Below, piece after piece: positions 63,280-64,000 of a stretch of DNA of 64,000 nt. Below the pieces are notes generated by a model. The model was not told the DNA's origin, made no database searches, and worked only from the letters and a program-made list of their open reading frames with translations. The position numbers and the translations under genes are program-made. The stretch is from assembly GCA_021432605.1 (NCBI GenBank), contig MU271149.1:2108001-2172000 (forward strand), read 5' to 3'. This DNA comes from Coniochaeta sp. PMI_546 (lineage: Eukaryota > Ascomycota > Sordariomycetes > Coniochaetales > Coniochaetaceae). How positions within the stretch are numbered: the stretch's first letter is position 1; every line of letters begins with the position of its first letter.

Positions 63280-64000
63280 ACGGAGCTCGGGGTCCGGTGG
63301 CTTGGAATCCAATATATCTCCTTGTACGTGGCTAGAGAATACCTTCAAGTTGTCGAGAACAGTGTCGGCGAGGATAAAAGGGTAGCTCAAGGACCTCACG
63401 ACTTTCAGCTCGTCTTTCTATATAATCCTGGGTCGGTGATCGCCAGTCCAGCCATACTCGCACAGAAACTGCGACAGATATGACCGTTGATAAAGGAATT
63501 GCAATAACGGAATTGCACTTAGGCACTCTGGACTAGGTCTCCGCTCTGAGGCAGGCAGGCTGTCAAGTTGTACCGGGGTGCCCACCTTGCTGGAAAAGAG
63601 GACATCCTGCGATCGCAGAGCACAGCTACCGCCTTTCTGTCTGTAGTCCGAACTTACTGTGTAATTCGGAGAGACGGATGTGGAGCGACTCCGCTGTGGG
63701 TTCGGGTGGCTTTGTGGGGGCCACCCATGGGGTATTGGTTGAATGTTTATCCCTGCATGCTGTGAAGGCACGGTAGCATCCACCATCTGACACTTACTAC
63801 ACGTGTACACGCGTGTTTGTACATCCGGACGACATGTGTCACGGACACTTCCATACCTGTAGGTGAACCTGGAACCTGGTGAAGTACCTTCGAAAACTCA
63901 ATTTGCGTCTTCTGTCCCCTGACCAATACGGGCAGTCAGGCACCTGGTCGAAACTGATTGCAAACATTGACCGTAGGATGATGTCACTAATCGCCGCCCT
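63280..64000. other. qutB upstream region to window end; no recognised gene
   Basis: The promoter region of qutB and beyond. A ggataa half-site (near 63372) is present but no full QutA palindrome. Open frames here lack family resemblance. The next gene, possibly the rest of the qut cluster, must start beyond the window. Confidence 0.4.

Noticed and set aside
48088-64000. tRNA, rRNA or CRISPR features
   Set aside because: By eye I found no tRNA A/B-box arrangement with a plausible cloverleaf and no regularly spaced repeats. A tRNA scan was not possible here.

Overview
The window is nuclear DNA of a filamentous ascomycete (Pezizomycotina). The evidence is five protein genes of typical fungal families, introns of 53-81 bp with CTAAC-type branch sites, and a large transposon block mutated in the manner of repeat-induced point mutation (RIP: CpA/TpG scarce, TpA abundant, CpG kept, differences between repeat copies almost all transitions). 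The species cannot be named from this sequence.

Positions 1-47,089 are an AT-rich island built almost wholly of fossil Ty3/Gypsy LTR retrotransposons nested in one another. Three LTR families are visible: LTR1 (391 bp; elements A, B, C, D), LTR2 (430 bp; element E and a truncated copy E2) and LTR3 (about 291 bp; element F3a and fragment F3b). Target-site duplications (TSDs) give the order of events. F3a is the outer element. E inserted into the 5' LTR of F3a (TSD agatc). One LTR1 element inserted into the body of F3a (TSD cgtaa) and a second, in opposite orientation, into E (TSD gaaat). Recombination between those two LTR1 elements then inverted the segment 24,062-31,151, leaving B and C with exchanged TSDs. 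Element A later inserted into an LTR of B (TSD ttcta). Element D (TSD tatag) is a separate insertion at the right edge. All elements carry many coding breaks and are dead.

Positions 47,095-48,087 are AT-rich, non-coding and not RIP-like, with a strong hairpin. Composition changes abruptly at about 48,088 to balanced DNA.

Positions 48,088-64,000 are genic. A UapA/UapC-type purine (uric acid/xanthine) permease (49,373-51,431, +) is followed by about 2 kb without a recognisable gene, then four genes of the quinate-utilisation (qut/qa) regulon: activator qutA (-), repressor qutR (+), quinate permease qutD (+) and quinate dehydrogenase qutB (-). qutA and qutR are divergent and share a promoter holding a perfect QutA/QA-1F binding palindrome. 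QutD imports quinate, QutB oxidises it to 3-dehydroquinate, QutA activates the regulon, and QutR, related to the last three domains of the AROM protein, restrains QutA until inducer is present. The other catabolic genes (qutE, qutC, qutG) are not in the window and may lie beyond 64,000.

I found no evidence of an undescribed biological system. The most informative novelty is the fossil inversion, which can be read from swapped TSDs.
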